Shown piece after piece: positions 57,146-64,000 of a DNA stretch of 64,000 nt. The stretch comes from CAG-841 sp963614875 (GTDB taxonomy: Bacteria; Bacillota; Clostridia; Oscillospirales; CAG-272). The notes beneath the pieces were generated by a model. It did not search any database. It had not been told where the DNA came from and saw only the letters and a program-made list of their open reading frames with translations. How positions within the stretch are numbered: the first letter of the stretch is position 1; every line of letters starts with the position of its first letter. The position numbers were made by a program, and so were the translations under genes. The stretch covers positions 1 through 64,000 of the forward strand of contig CAVEFC010000002.1 of the NCBI GenBank assembly GCA_963614875.1, read 5' to 3'.

Positions 57146-60100
57146 GTGCGTCTAAAAACACTTGAAATGCAGGGCTTTAAGTCCTTCCCCGACAAGACCG
57201 TTATCAGCTTTGACAGAGGGATAACCGTCGTTGTGGGGCCGAACGGCTCGGGAAAATCGAATATATCCGACGCAATGCGCTGGGTTCTCGGAGAAATATC
57301 TTCAAAGAACATACGCGGCTCGAAAATGGAGGACGTTATCTTTGCGGGCTCGCAGAAGAGAAGTCCGATGGGCTATGCGGAGGTTTCCGTGACGTTCGAC
57401 AACACCGAGGACGACGGAAAAATCGTTTCCTTGAGCGAATACGACGAAATAACCGTAACGCGTCGCTATTACAGAGTCGGCGAAAGCGAATATTTCATAA
57501 ACCGCAAGCCCGTAAGACTTAAGGATATTCACGAGCTTTTTATGAATACGGGACTCGGCAAGGGCGGATATTCGATAATCGGTCAGGGAAAGATAGCGGA
57601 AATAATTTCATCGAAAAGCGAGGACAGGCGCGCCATATTCGAGGAAGCGGCGGGCATTGCGAAATATCGCTATCAGAAGCAGGAGGCGGAAAGAAAGCTT
57701 GACGCCACTCTTGACAATCTCGTCCGGCTCGAAGACATAGAAAGCGAGCTTGAGGGCAGAATAGCTCCGCTTGAAAAGGAATCCGAAAAGGCAAAGAAAT
57801 ATCTTGCCCTGCGCGACGAAAAGAAGGCGCTCGATCTTGCGCTTTCGATATTCGATATAGATACGGCGAAAGCCGAAAGCGGCGAGCTTGAAAAAAGTCT
57901 TGCGGCGGCGAAAAATTCGCTTGACCGCTCGGACGAAACGCTTGCCGGACTTGAAAAGCGCGACGAGGAGCTGTTTTCTTCGCTGCAAAGCGAAAAAGCG
58001 GAAAGCGAAAGAGCGGGAGAGGATATATCCGCTCTTACGGAGAAAATATTCGTCGGCGAGGGCGAAATAAAGCTTGCCGAAAACGACAACGCTCACCTTT
58101 CGGAAACGGTGACGGCGTCGCGCGCGAGAATTGCCGAAAAGAAAGCCGTGCTTTCAGCCGCGGAGGAAGAAAAAAAGCACTGTCTTGAAGCTGTCGGACA
58201 GTCGGAAAAGCGCCTTTCCGCCCTTGACGGACGTCGCGAAAAGGCAGCGGCGGAGCTTAAAGCGCAGGAGGATAAAATAAACGATTGCGCGGCAGTCACT
58301 ATCGGGCTTACGGAAAAATACGAGCAGGCGCAAAAGGACGATGTCGAAGCAAAGGTAGCCGTCAGCGTTGCGGAATCGCAAAGAGAGGCAAATCTCAAAA
58401 AATGCGACGAGCTTACCGTCGAGCTTTCAAAGCACGACGAGGACATCGGTATGCTTGACGAAAGAATAAACCGCGCAAAGGAAAAGATATCGGGCTATGA
58501 TAAAAAGCTCGGCGAGTCGGACTTTGAAACGGGAAAAATATCCGCAAAAAAGGAGGAGCTTATCGTTCTTTCGAGAAAGCTTGCGGGGCAGAAAAACGAT
58601 CTTTTCCTTGAAATATCGCAGAGAAAGCATCAGATATCAAACCTTCTCCGTATGGAGGAGCTTCTTGAAGGCTATTCGAGAGCCGTGCGCTTTCTTATGA
58701 CGGAGTACCGCGCGGGCAATCTGACCGACAGAAACGGCGCCGTGCCGAAGATATACGGTCCTGTTTCGCAGTTTGTGACGGTTGACGAAAAATATTCGGC
58801 TGCGCTTGAAGTCGCTTTCGGGCAGTCGCTTCAGAACATAATAGTCGACGACGAGGACTGCGCAAAGACCGCGATAGCTTTTCTCAAGCGCAGAAACGCG
58901 GGAAGGGCGACGTTTTATCCGATAACGACGATGAAGGGTAACACTGTAAGCGGAAAGGCGCTCGGTATAGACGGGCTTGACGGTTACATAGCGATAGCCT
59001 CCGAGCTTGTGGGGTGCGATGAGAAATTCAGAGGAATAGCAGATTATCTTACAGGCAGGATAATAGTTGCAAAAAATACGGACTGTGCGTCGGTTATCGC
59101 GCGCAGGCTCGGCTTCAGATACAAAGTGGTTACCCTTGACGGTCAGGTGATAAACGCCGGAGGAAGCTATACGGGCGGATCCGTATCGACGGATTCACAG
59201 ATGCTTTCACGCCGCGCCCAGATAGACAGGCTCGGCGCGGAGGTTGCCTCACTTGAAAAGGACAGCGCCGAAACCGAAAAGGATATAGCCGAAAACGAAA
59301 AGGCGATAAAAGCCGTAACGGAGCAGGAAAAAACCGCTCTCGGCGCGGGCGCGATGATAAAAACCCTGCGCGACGCGGAATCGACTCAGATGCAGATACT
59401 CGTATCGAACCGCGACGTGCTCAAAGAAGCGAGACAGCAGATAGTTTCACAGCTTTCGGAGCTTTCGTCGCTTGCAAAGCGCGAGGGAGAAAACGCCGGC
59501 GAATGTACCGAAAAGCGCAGGCGTCTTTCTGAGGAAATGGCTGCGATCGAAAAACGTCTGTGCGATATCGGCAGAGAAAAAGCCGATGCCGAAAAGAAAG
59601 CCGAAGCAAAGAAAACCGAGCTTTCGGATTGTCTTATAGACATCGCGCGCGAGGAAAAGAGCGCGGAAATGGCGCAGAACGCGCTTTCCGCCGCGACCGA
59701 AAAATATATTGCGGCATCAGACGACATAAAGGCGCTTGAAGAATCGGCTGCCGACGCCGAAGCAAGAATAGCCGAAAATACGGCAAAAGCAAAGGAAATC
59801 ACGGCGCAGATAAGCGCGCTCAAAGCCGAGGTTGAAAGAATAAATTCCGAAAAGGCGGCGCTTTCCGCAAGATCGCTCGAAACGGAAAGAAAGCTTACCG
59901 AGGTGCGCGCAAAGCAAAAGGAAATGACACATTCGAGGGAGCTTATCTTCCGCGAATACGCAAATACGGAGGCTGCCTACAAGCGCGCCGTCGAAAAAAG
60001 CGACAAGCTTATTTCTTTCCTCTGGGAAGAATACGAAACGACATACACTCAGGCGTGCGAACTCTGCGGCGAGCGCATAACCGAAAAAACAAGAAAGGAC

Positions 60101-60769
60101 GCCGCCTCAAAGCAGGGCAGACTGAAAAGCGAGATAAAGGCTCTGGGCGACGTTCACGTCGGCGCGATAGAGGAATACAAAGAGGTAAAAACCCGTTACG
60201 ACGAGCTTTCCTCGCAGACAAAGGATCTGAGAAAATCCAAGGAGGAGCTGCTTTCGATTGTCGTTTCGCTCGAAGAACGTATGAAAGAGGATTTTTCCGC
60301 TACGTTTGAAGAGATAAACGTAAACTTCGGGCAGGTGTTCCGCGCGCTGTTCGGCGGCGGCTCTGCGGAGCTGAAGCTGACGGACAAGATAGACGTTCTC
60401 AATTCCGGCATAGAGATAAACGTTGCGCCTCCCGGAAAGGTCATAAAAAATATGTCGCTGCTTTCGGGCGGCGAGCAGGCGTTCGTTGCGATAGCGCTGT
60501 ATTTTGCAATACTGAAAGTCACGCCGTCGCCGTTCTGCATACTTGACGAAATCGAAGCGGCGCTTGACGAAATAAACGTGGACAAGCTTGCCGATTATCT
60601 TAAAAATTATTCGGAGAGAACGCAGTTTGTCGTTATCACGCACCGCAGAGGCACAATGGAAGCGGCGGACAGGATATACGGCGTGACGATGCACGAAAAG
60701 GGAATTTCCGACGTGCTTTCGATAAACGTATCCGAAATAGAAGCAAAAACGGGAGAAAAGCCCGTTTAA
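57146..60769 (+). CDS. smc: Chromosome segregation protein SMC
   Basis: A 1207-residue SMC ATPase. N-terminal Walker A GPNGSGKSNISDAMRWVLGE begins near residue 32. Long coiled coils flank a hinge at about 500-690 (YGPVSQFVTVDEKYSAALEV, VTLDGQVINAGGSYTGGSVS). The C-terminal head has the signature LLSGGEQAFVAIALYFAIL and Walker B FCILDEIEAALDEINVDKL. It forms the condensin-like complex with ScpAB. The start is GTG 57146 with AGGAG 8 nt upstream. ftsY follows 11 nt after its stop. Confidence 0.97.
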   Translation: MRLKTLEMQGFKSFPDKTVISFDRGITVVVGPNGSGKSNISDAMRWVLGEISSKNIRGSKMEDVIFAGSQKRSPMGYAEVSVTFDNTEDDGKIVSLSEYDEITVTRRYYRVGESEYFINRKPVRLKDIHELFMNTGLGKGGYSIIGQGKIAEIISSKSEDRRAIFEEAAGIAKYRYQKQEAERKLDATLDNLVRLEDIESELEGRIAPLEKESEKAKKYLALRDEKKALDLALSIFDIDTAKAESGELEKSLAAAKNSLDRSDETLAGLEKRDEELFSSLQSEKAESERAGEDISALTEKIFVGEGEIKLAENDNAHLSETVTASRARIAEKKAVLSAAEEEKKHCLEAVGQSEKRLSALDGRREKAAAELKAQEDKINDCAAVTIGLTEKYEQAQKDDVEAKVAVSVAESQREANLKKCDELTVELSKHDEDIGMLDERINRAKEKISGYDKKLGESDFETGKISAKKEELIVLSRKLAGQKNDLFLEISQRKHQISNLLRMEELLEGYSRAVRFLMTEYRAGNLTDRNGAVPKIYGPVSQFVTVDEKYSAALEVAFGQSLQNIIVDDEDCAKTAIAFLKRRNAGRATFYPITTMKGNTVSGKALGIDGLDGYIAIASELVGCDEKFRGIADYLTGRIIVAKNTDCASVIARRLGFRYKVVTLDGQVINAGGSYTGGSVSTDSQMLSRRAQIDRLGAEVASLEKDSAETEKDIAENEKAIKAVTEQEKTALGAGAMIKTLRDAESTQMQILVSNRDVLKEARQQIVSQLSELSSLAKREGENAGECTEKRRRLSEEMAAIEKRLCDIGREKADAEKKAEAKKTELSDCLIDIAREEKSAEMAQNALSAATEKYIAASDDIKALEESAADAEARIAENTAKAKEITAQISALKAEVERINSEKAALSARSLETERKLTEVRAKQKEMTHSRELIFREYANTEAAYKRAVEKSDKLISFLWEEYETTYTQACELCGERITEKTRKDAASKQGRLKSEIKALGDVHVGAIEEYKEVKTRYDELSSQTKDLRKSKEELLSIVVSLEERMKEDFSATFEEINVNFGQVFRALFGGGSAELKLTDKIDVLNSGIEINVAPPGKVIKNMSLLSGGEQAFVAIALYFAILKVTPSPFCILDEIEAALDEINVDKLADYLKNYSERTQFVVITHRRGTMEAADRIYGVTMHEKGISDVLSINVSEIEAKTGEKPV

Positions 60770-60780
60770 GGAGAAAAACT

Positions 60781-61692
60781 ATGGGATTTTTTGAAAAACT
60801 GAAACAAGGTCTTGCAAAGACGAAAAAAACGCTTTCGGACGGAATAGAAAACATATTCCGCAGCTTTGTGAAGATCGACGAGGAGCTTTTCGACGAACTT
60901 GAAGAGCTTCTGATAAGCTCGGATGTGGGCGTTGAAACGACGGAGGCTGTTCTCGACAGCCTGCGCGACAGGCTCAAAGAAAAGCGTATAACCGATCCCG
61001 AGCAGGCAAAGGAGGAGCTGATATCGCTTCTTGCCGAAATGACGGGTGAGGGCGGCGATATTCCGTTTGAGGACGGAAAAATGACGGTTATTCTTGTTAT
61101 CGGAGTGAACGGCGTCGGAAAAACGACCTCCATTGCGAAGATAGCAAACGTGCTTAAAAGCGACGGCAAAAAGGTTGTGCTTGCTGCGGCGGATACGTTT
61201 CGTGCGGCGGCAGCCGATCAGCTTTGCGTGTGGGCGGAAAGAGTGGGCGTCGATGTTGTGCGTCAGAGCGAGGGCTCGGATCCCGCGGCTGTGGTTTTCG
61301 ACGCGATAGCCGCCGCGAAAAAGCGCAAAGCGGACGCGCTGATAATCGACACGGCGGGCAGACTTCACAACAAGAAAAACCTTATGGCAGAGCTTGAGAA
61401 AATCAACCGCGTGATCGACCGCGAGCTTCCCGACTGCATAAGGGAAACGCTTCTTGTGCTCGATTCGACGACAGGTCAGAACGCGGTAATTCAGGCGCAG
61501 GAATTCGGCAACGCCGCGCGTCTTACGGGCATTGTCCTTACCAAGCTTGACGGCACCGCAAAGGGCGGAATTATAATATCGATACGCCGCACGCTCGGAA
61601 TTCCGGTGAAATTCATCGGCGTGGGAGAAAAGGTTGACGACCTTCAGAAATTCGATCCGCAGGAATTTGTCCGCGCGCTTTTCGGTGAATGA
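60781..61692 (+). CDS. ftsY: Signal recognition particle receptor FtsY
   Basis: A 303-residue SRP-type GTPase without the long acidic N-domain of E. coli FtsY. The N domain (ELFDELEELLISSDVGVETT) is followed by the G domain with GVNGVGKTT (108-116), AADTFRAAAADQL, IDTAGRLHNKKNLMAELEKI and TKLDGTAKGG, ending KFIGVGEKVDDLQKFDPQEF. It targets ribosome-SRP complexes to the translocon. It follows smc, the usual Firmicute order, with AAGGAG upstream. Confidence 0.97.
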   Translation: MGFFEKLKQGLAKTKKTLSDGIENIFRSFVKIDEELFDELEELLISSDVGVETTEAVLDSLRDRLKEKRITDPEQAKEELISLLAEMTGEGGDIPFEDGKMTVILVIGVNGVGKTTSIAKIANVLKSDGKKVVLAAADTFRAAAADQLCVWAERVGVDVVRQSEGSDPAAVVFDAIAAAKKRKADALIIDTAGRLHNKKNLMAELEKINRVIDRELPDCIRETLLVLDSTTGQNAVIQAQEFGNAARLTGIVLTKLDGTAKGGIIISIRRTLGIPVKFIGVGEKVDDLQKFDPQEFVRALFGE

Positions 61693-61693
61693 T

Positions 61694-62287
61694 ATGGTAA
61701 AGATACTTCTTGCAACGGGAAATCCACACAAGGCAAGGGAGCTTTCCGCAATGCTTTCGGGCTGTGATGCCGAGGTGCTGACGCTTAAGGACGTCGGCTT
61801 TACGGGAGAGATAACCGAGGACGGCAAAACATTTGAAGAAAACGCCGAAATAAAAGCGAGAGCGGCGGCTTCGCTCGGATATATCGGCGTCGGGGACGAT
61901 TCGGGGCTTTGCGTCGATTTTCTCGGCGGAGCGCCCGGGGTATATTCCGCACGGTATGCGGGCGAGCCGTGCGACAATGCGAAAAACAACGAAAAGCTGC
62001 TTTCCGAAATGGCAGGCGTGCCGGAGGAGAAGCGCGGAGCAAAATTCGTCTGCGTGATATGCTGCGTCTTTCCGGACGGAAGAAAGATAATTTCAAGGGG
62101 CGAATGTTCCGGGAGAATACTTACTTCATACGCGGGGAGCGGAGGCTTCGGGTACGATCCGCTGTTTTTCTGCACGGAAAGAGGAAAAAGCTACGCCGAG
62201 ATGACGGAGGAAGAAAAAAATTCCGTAAGTCACAGGGCGAGAGCAATGAACGGATTTCTTGATAAATTCGTTTCGGAGATAAAATAA
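61694..62287 (+). CDS. rdgB: XTP/dITP diphosphatase (RdgB/HAM1)
   Basis: A 197-residue house-cleaning pyrophosphatase that hydrolyses non-canonical purine nucleotides. Motifs: LLATGNPHKARELSAML, TFEENAEIKARAAASLGYIG, GDDSGLCVDFLGGAPGVYSA, GSGGFGYDPLFFC and VSHRARAMNGF. ATG 61694 starts 1 nt after the ftsY stop; the frame is open further upstream inside ftsY but has no ribosome site there. Confidence 0.95.
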   Translation: MVKILLATGNPHKARELSAMLSGCDAEVLTLKDVGFTGEITEDGKTFEENAEIKARAAASLGYIGVGDDSGLCVDFLGGAPGVYSARYAGEPCDNAKNNEKLLSEMAGVPEEKRGAKFVCVICCVFPDGRKIISRGECSGRILTSYAGSGGFGYDPLFFCTERGKSYAEMTEEEKNSVSHRARAMNGFLDKFVSEIK

Positions 62288-62301
62288 TAACGGAGAAAGA
62301 A

Positions 62302-62604
62302 ATGCTTACAAGTAAACAGAGAGCATACCTGCGCGGAAAAGCGTCGGTTGCGGATACGATTTTTCAGATAGGCAAGGGCGGAATAGGCGACAATATGATA
62401 AAGCAGCTTTACGACGCGCTCGAAGCCAGAGAGCTTATAAAAATAAGAACGCTTGACAACAGCGACGTTTCGCCGAGAGAAGCGGCGGAAAGGATATCGG
62501 CGGTGCTCGGAGCCGAGGTGGTATGCGTCATAGGCAGTAAAATAGTTCTTTACAGGGAATCGAGAAAGCACAAAAAGCTCAGCCTTGAAATAAAGGCGCT
62601 GTAA
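62302..62604 (+). CDS. yhbY: YhbY family RNA-binding (CRM domain) protein
   Basis: A 100-residue CRM-domain protein: LTSKQRAYLRGKASVADTIF, the conserved IGKGGIGDNMIKQLYDALEA, ELIKIRTLDNSDVSPREAAE and VVCVIGSKIVLYRES. It associates with pre-50S particles in other bacteria. It lies 14 nt after rdgB. Confidence 0.95.
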   Translation: MLTSKQRAYLRGKASVADTIFQIGKGGIGDNMIKQLYDALEARELIKIRTLDNSDVSPREAAERISAVLGAEVVCVIGSKIVLYRESRKHKKLSLEIKAL

Positions 62605-62636
62605 AGAAAAACATTATCGAAAAGGGTTTTTATCTT

Positions 62637-63266
62637 ATGGAAGACAAAAACGTAACATTTGAAAAGCTGAAAAACGAAGTGAAAAAATATCAGTGCGAGC
62701 AGAGATATCTGCACACGCTCAGCGTTTACGGCGAATGTAAAAAGCTTGCCGATATTTTTTCGCTTCCGGAAAAAGAAAGGGAAGAGCTTCTTACTGCGGC
62801 GCTTCTTCACGACATAACAAAGGATATGGACGGCAAAACCCAGATAGAGCTTTGCAAAAAGTACGGTATTACTCCGCCCGCAAGCGAAAAGGACCCGATG
62901 CCCACGATTCATCAGGACACGGGCGCGTTTTTCGCACGCGAAATTTTCGGAGAAAAAACGGTGGACGACGCGGTATTTTATGCGATAGCCTCACACACCA
63001 CCGGCAGAGAGGGTATGACAAATATCGACAAGATGCTTTTTCTTGCCGATTATATCGAGCCGCGCAGAAAGTACAAATCCTGTGCGGAAACAAGGGAATA
63101 TTTATATTCCGAATGTGCAAAAATAAACAAAAACGATAAAGCGGCACTTTTCAGGCTCCTGAGCAAAACGGTGGTTGACGTTATCGCCTATACGGTGGAT
63201 TATCTTATAAGCAAAAGACGTATGATCGACCACAGAATGATAATAGTCTGGAACAGCCTGATCTGA
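62637..63266 (+). CDS. yqeK: YqeK-type HD-domain Ap4A hydrolase
   Basis: A 209-residue HD-domain protein. Metal ligands are seen as YLHTLSV (His26), LLHDITKD (His58, Asp59), TIHQDTG and IASHTTGREGMTNIDKMLFL followed by ADYIEPRR, the YqeK signature. YqeK hydrolyses diadenosine tetraphosphate symmetrically and uses a di-iron or similar centre. It is usually beside nadD or rsfS; here it follows yhbY and precedes the LCP gene, as in many Clostridia that place nadD elsewhere. The ribosome site (AAAGGG) is somewhat far from ATG 62637. Confidence 0.92.
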   Translation: MEDKNVTFEKLKNEVKKYQCEQRYLHTLSVYGECKKLADIFSLPEKEREELLTAALLHDITKDMDGKTQIELCKKYGITPPASEKDPMPTIHQDTGAFFAREIFGEKTVDDAVFYAIASHTTGREGMTNIDKMLFLADYIEPRRKYKSCAETREYLYSECAKINKNDKAALFRLLSKTVVDVIAYTVDYLISKRRMIDHRMIIVWNSLI

Positions 63267-63286
63267 ATGTCGCGGGGCAGGTAAAA

Positions 63287-64000
63287 TTGAACGGTAAAAA
63301 ATTTGATGATAAAAACGAAAACAGACGTCTTTCCGGCAAGCTTGTCACGATAGTGACGCTCGGCGTGCTTGCGGCGCTTATAATAATCGTGGCGCTTTTT
63401 ATGTCCTTGTATAAGCCCGGGGTTGAGGATGATCCTCATTTCGCGACAAGCGGACATACGGACACGACGACAACCTCGCGGGACGAGCAGACATCGACAG
63501 ATCCTTATTCGCGGAAAAAAGGATATTATACCTTTCTTATAGCCGGAACGGACGTTATTTCAAATAATACGGACGTTTTGATGCTGGCTTCTTTCGACAC
63601 GGTAAAGGGCGAAATAAATATAGTTCAGATTCCGCGCGACACGTTCGTGAACAAAACCGTCGGCGGATATCAGACGGTGACGAGGGTAAATTCCGTATAT
63701 GCGGCTGCATACAACAGAAGCACGGCGTCGGGCTCGCGCGGCGCGACGGCAAGACATGTTGCGATGAAGGATCTCAAATCAAGACTCGAAGCGAGCCTTT
63801 GCGTAAATCTTGATTATTATGTGCTTGTCAGCACCTCGTCTTTCCGCAGGATAGTCGACGCAATAGGCGGCGTGTGGTTTGACGTTCCCGAGGATATGGA
63901 TTACGACGATCCGGAGCAGGAGCTTTCGATACACCTTAAAAAAGGCTATCAGCTTCTCGACGGAGAAAATGCGGAGGGGCTTATCCGCTTCAGAAGCGGT
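63287..64000 (+). CDS. LytR-CpsA-Psr (LCP) family protein, 5' part
   Basis: The first 238 codons of an LCP enzyme, cut by the window edge with no stop. A short cytoplasmic lead is followed by one membrane helix (about residues 20-42, VTIVTLGVLAALIIIVALF) and a Thr/Ser/Asp-rich linker. The extracellular LCP domain follows with TFLIAGTD, IPRDTFV, a YVLVSTSSFRRIVDAIGGVW segment and LIRFRSG at the edge. LCP proteins transfer wall polymers from lipid carriers to peptidoglycan. The best start is TTG 63287 with an AGG-rich stretch about 5 nt upstream; ATG 63267 is in another frame and soon stops. Confidence 0.9.
   Translation, partial: MNGKKFDDKNENRRLSGKLVTIVTLGVLAALIIIVALFMSLYKPGVEDDPHFATSGHTDTTTTSRDEQTSTDPYSRKKGYYTFLIAGTDVISNNTDVLMLASFDTVKGEINIVQIPRDTFVNKTVGGYQTVTRVNSVYAAAYNRSTASGSRGATARHVAMKDLKSRLEASLCVNLDYYVLVSTSSFRRIVDAIGGVWFDVPEDMDYDDPEQELSIHLKKGYQLLDGENAEGLIRFRSG

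Noticed and set aside
60766..62175. 469-residue open frame antisense to ftsY and rdgB
   Set aside because: Opposite two highly conserved genes; the translation looks like mirrored codon bias.

Overview
The window is a stretch of bacterial chromosome with moderate G+C. It looks like a Gram-positive anaerobe of the class Clostridia, plausibly a gut or rumen relative of Oscillospiraceae or Ruminococcaceae. Supporting signs are AGGAGG-type ribosome binding sites, promoters of the TTGACA-17-TATAAT type, a 1209-residue pyruvate:ferredoxin oxidoreductase, a class III (oxygen-sensitive) ribonucleotide reductase, RqcH, AddA, SpoVB-like and YitT proteins, a DarA-type c-di-AMP receptor, and the gene order plsX-rnc-(radical SAM)-smc-ftsY. 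The genus cannot be fixed from sequence alone. I see no phage, transposase, integrase or CRISPR array, and most of the window is core genome.

Layout. 0-5 kb (minus): a three-gene sugar-catabolic operon (sorbose-1-phosphate-reductase-like dehydrogenase, bifunctional class II aldolase/SDR, PHP hydrolase) behind a DUF3006 gene. 5-9.4 kb (plus): ligA and obgE, then a block of hairpins and 74-bp tandem repeats, then a FabG-like reductase. 9.4-19 kb: a small unknown gene, a YfhO membrane protein, rqcH, a LURP-one-like gene and nifJ. 19.2-22.3 kb (plus): an ABC exporter with a fused N-terminal zinc ribbon, a DUF1854 protein and DarA, apparently one operon. 22.4-30.8 kb (minus): an XRE regulator, a 31-residue Cys-rich microprotein, a membrane protein, addA, fba and the rpsO-pnp pair. 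31-37.7 kb: a GH130 phosphorylase, an XRE regulator divergent from an unknown gene with an operator-like region, tRNA-Lys, an M23 peptidase, a SpoVB-like flippase, and YitT plus a lipoprotein. 37.7-41.1 kb (minus): a tandem pair of esterase-like hydrolases, a DUF6873-like gene, rpmB and trmB. 41.2-42.5 kb: small membrane genes and an HPr-like protein without its catalytic histidine. 42.5-46.7 kb (minus): nrdG, nrdD (with a thioredoxin-like C-terminus) and trxB, with NrdR-box-like sites. 46.9-64 kb (plus): a CPBP protease, the infC-rpmI-rplT operon with an attenuator leader, an RNA methyltransferase, dprA, topA, plsX, rnc, radical SAM, smc, ftsY, rdgB, yhbY, yqeK and the start of an LCP gene that runs off the window.

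How the genes work together. DNA upkeep is represented by ligA, addA, topA, smc and dprA. Translation and ribosome rescue are represented by infC-rpmI-rplT, rpsO, rpmB, rqcH, obgE, trmB and yhbY. Anaerobic energy and nucleotide metabolism are represented by nifJ, fba and nrdDG-trxB, and the envelope by YfhO, the flippase, M23, LCP and plsX. The parts most worth a closer look are the exporter/DUF1854/DarA unit, the XRE-regulated unknown gene at 32.5 kb, the repeat block at 8.4 kb, the 31-residue microprotein, and the regulatory leaders in front of nrdD, infC and rpsO. Start sites were chosen by Shine-Dalgarno position, so several genes are shorter than the longest open frame.
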